A stretch of 64,000 bases of DNA from Caproicibacterium argilliputei (GTDB lineage: Bacteria > Bacillota > Clostridia > Oscillospirales > Acutalibacteraceae). The translations under genes were made by a program, and so were the position numbers. The notes beneath the pieces are model-generated. The model was not told the DNA's origin. It was given only the letters and a program-made list of their open reading frames with translations, and ran no database searches. The stretch spans positions 2,790,001-2,854,000 of the forward strand of contig NZ_CP135996.1 of assembly GCF_029211325.2 (NCBI RefSeq), in the 5' to 3' direction. Positions 62,331 through 64,000 of the stretch are shown piece after piece (position 1 is the stretch's first letter; every line of letters begins with the position of its first letter).

Positions 62331-63134
62331 GAACTTTACCCAGGCAATCTCTGCTGTCATCCGTAGACACCCGTTGATTACTTCCAGGTGCGCTAAGAGG
62401 CATCGCTCCCCACATAAAATGCTGATTATAACAATCTAAAAGAATCCTCTCGTATGTACCTGCTGCTGAAGTTGAACTTTCTCCAGAGGAAAGCCATCTC
62501 CAATTTCCTATTGCTTGATAAACGAAGCTGTCAATAACGATTCCTGACAAATGGTAGCTTCTAAAATAGTTATCTCGCACATATCGTAGATGCTTGCAAG
62601 TGTCAAAAAGCAGTCCATTACTGCTTATATTTTTATTTTCCATGGCATCCTGTTCTGCTTTCGGATTAGTTGAACGCCAATTCCCACCCATATTTGTATC
62701 TGGATATCTGTATGAGCCATCCCAATTTTTGAATGCCGGCAGAATTTCAAAGAACATTCCATCTGAAAAATTGATCTTCACAACCTGTCCATCTGCTCTT
62801 ACTTCACTTCTTGGATACGGAACAAGAATAGCCTGTCTAACTGCTTGCAGAAGACGAGATTGACCATTCCCAAAACAGAGTTGAACTGGTTGTAATATGA
62901 TTCCGGCAAGGACATCAAAATATCAATATCACTTGTATCTATCGCAGTTCCCCTTCCATAGGAGCCAACATATATACTATTTTGTCTATCGCTTGTTATA
63001 TTCCAAAACTCACGGTTCATTGCTGATGTTACAGTGCAATATCTTTTTGAAATAAGAGAACGGCTGTCAGCTGATATTACCTCTCCATTTCTTTGAACAT
63101 ACAAACCCAATGTGTTCATCCCCCATTTACTCAT
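62331..63134 (-). pseudogene. CBASS CD-NTase (SMODS nucleotidyltransferase), frameshifted and cut by the IS
   Basis: CD-NTases make cyclic nucleotide signals on phage infection. The first frame (ATG 63134) has the catalytic pattern IYVGSYGRGTAIDTSDIDIL and stops at 62799. The C-terminal part continues in the -1 frame: GNGQSRLLQAVRQAILVPYP then KINFSDGMFFEILPAFKNW (third acidic residue E), and SRDCLGKVL at the end, after which the reading enters the IS. The shift falls at the TTTT run complementary to 62872-62875; one extra T would join both frames. Overlaps the SLATT gene by 8 bases. Probably inactive unless the shift is programmed or a sequencing error. Confidence 0.85.
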
Positions 63135-63690
63135 TTTTTCTCAAATGCGCCGGAAGCATCTTGTTTAATTCCTCCTGCGTAAAGAATTGCTCTTCATTTG
63201 TTTTGAGTGCAGCTTGGGCGGCAGCATAACTTTCCCCATCAGTTAAAGGTGCAGCACCGTAGATTTCCGAACTTCCATCCAACAGTTCATCTCTTTTGCG
63301 CACTATCTCTTCAATACTGATTTCGTCAAAATCTGTCAAAAGTGACAGATATTTTTCTCTTACCTTCCACAGCTTATTCGCAGTCTTAATATGATCGGTT
63401 TTTTCAGTGGAAATATCCTTATCCTTCAGATAGCTTGTTAGGGCAAGGAGTGCTGTCGAACATAGTCCACCAGCCCATAACAGTATCTGTTTATTTGAAA
63501 TGAGCACTCCCAAGAAGCCACCTGTCGATATTGCTGATAGCCCAATCTGTCCCCATTTTATCCAAAAATTACGCTTACTCAACCGATCAGCCATCTTAAA
63601 ATGACATGTATAGGTATATACAAGTTTCCCATATTCTTCTTGTATTTGAGAATATAGTTTTTTACGGTAATCCAACGAACTATTCTCCAT
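63127..63690 (-). CDS. SLATT-domain two-helix membrane effector of CBASS
   Basis: 187 residues. Cytoplasmic N-terminal helix (LYSQIQEEYGKLVYTYTCHF), two adjacent membrane helices (WGQIGLSAISTGGFLGVLIS and ILLWAGGLCSTALLALTSYL), then a long helical tail with KTANKLWKVREKYLSLLTDF and SIEEIVRKRDELLDGSSEIY, the classic SLATT layout. SLATT proteins are predicted pore-forming effectors paired with SMODS nucleotidyltransferases. ATG at 63690 follows CGGAGGAAATG; its stop overlaps the CD-NTase start. Intact. Confidence 0.87.
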   Translation of the reverse strand: MENSSLDYRKKLYSQIQEEYGKLVYTYTCHFKMADRLSKRNFWIKWGQIGLSAISTGGFLGVLISNKQILLWAGGLCSTALLALTSYLKDKDISTEKTDHIKTANKLWKVREKYLSLLTDFDEISIEEIVRKRDELLDGSSEIYGAAPLTDGESYAAAQAALKTNEEQFFTQEELNKMLPAHLRKNE

Positions 63691-63717
63691 TGGCGCATTT
63701 CCTCCGTACCTTTAGTA

Positions 63718-64000
63718 TTACTCTACCCCCAACGCCTTAAACACCGCATCTTCCGCACTGCTGTAGAAAATCAGATTAAAACTGCCCACCAGCTCCGGCG
63801 GCACGGTGCCAAGGTCTGCTGCACTGGTAATCGGAAGCAGCACTTTCTTTGCTCCGCTATCGAGGCACACCTGCAAACTATTGGCAAGCTCGTCCACTTT
63901 CAGAATCGTGCCGCTGATGCTGATTTCTCCCAGCACGGCAAGTGTACTGACCGTAGGCCGTCCAAGAGCAATGCTGCATAGTGCAATCAATGTAGGCAAT
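63718..64000 (-). CDS. brxL: BREX protein BrxL, C-terminal part (gene continues beyond right edge)
   Basis: The last 94 codons: LPTLIALCSIALGRP, LGEISISGTILKVDELANSL, VCLDSGAKKVLLPITSAADL, VPPELVGSFNLIFYSSAEDA and VFKALGVE. This is the C-terminal Lon-like domain of BrxL (Lon-related BREX protein). BrxL is normally about 650-700 residues and is the last gene of type I BREX loci, so brxA/B/C, pglX and pglZ would lie to the right. The frame is open to the window edge. SLATT starts 27 bases after its stop, so CBASS is directly downstream of BREX. Confidence 0.87.
   Translation of the reverse strand, partial: LPTLIALCSIALGRPTVSTLAVLGEISISGTILKVDELANSLQVCLDSGAKKVLLPITSAADLGTVPPELVGSFNLIFYSSAEDAVFKALGVE

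Overview
The window looks like a G+C-rich chromosome segment of a spore-forming, anaerobic Clostridia member, probably of the Oscillospiraceae/Ruminococcaceae type. Four sporulation or germination genes (gpr, a SpoVAE-type gene, spoVT, a YabE-like G5/3D protein), a rubrerythrin, a glutamate 5-kinase lacking a PUA domain and the rimP-nusA-ylxR-ylxQ-infB order support this. Start codons include several TTG/GTG with strong AGGAGG-type ribosome sites.

Layout. 1-5 kb: gpr (cut by the left edge), rpsT, a small membrane protein, spoVAE, nagA, a MATE pump. 4.7-13.4 kb: argH, a one-chain fructose-type PTS permease, and a four-gene GldA/GldF/GldG/DUF4340 ABC cluster. 13.6-18.6 kb: a DUF1015 gene, then ilvB-ilvN-ilvC, with a structured leader in front of ilvC. 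18.6-25.9 kb: DUF975 and DUF4230 membrane proteins, a glycosyltransferase, a thioesterase, a HAD phosphatase, a TM2 protein, ychF, rubrerythrin. 26-30.5 kb: two tandem secreted papain-like peptidases. 30.6-33.8 kb: tadA, a CPBP protease, and an MFS exporter behind a leader with three hairpins. 34-34.9 kb is an AT-rich islet with an orphan TipAS drug-binding domain behind a MerR-type promoter. 35-46 kb: CpXC protein, mnmA, a small sigma-like regulator, a fluoride-type CLC, GNAT, a candidate 140-nt non-coding RNA, phosphoglucomutase, a phosphodiesterase, proBA and rpsO. 46.7-55.2 kb: the translation operon rimP-nusA-ylxR-ylxQ-infB-rbfA-nrnA-truB-ribF, split between infB and rbfA by three copies of a 105-154 bp repeat. 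55.3-58.8 kb: spoVT, rpe, yabE-like.

The right end (59.5-64 kb) is a mobile defence island. It begins at a 3' fragment of rpsI that looks like an attachment site, followed by a tyrosine integrase, a second integrase remnant, an IS5-family element, a two-gene CBASS operon (SLATT membrane effector plus CD-NTase) and the 3' end of brxL, the last gene of a BREX locus that continues past the window. The CD-NTase is frameshifted and its tail abuts the IS, so the CBASS is probably inactive. The 5' part of rpsI is absent here and should lie at the far end of the island.

Most interesting items: the rpsI-integrated BREX/CBASS island with its decayed CD-NTase; the autonomous structured RNA at 40.15-40.29 kb; the repeat array between infB and rbfA, whose hairpin stems differ with compensating changes; and the TipAS islet. 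All calls come from reading the sequence; no search was run.
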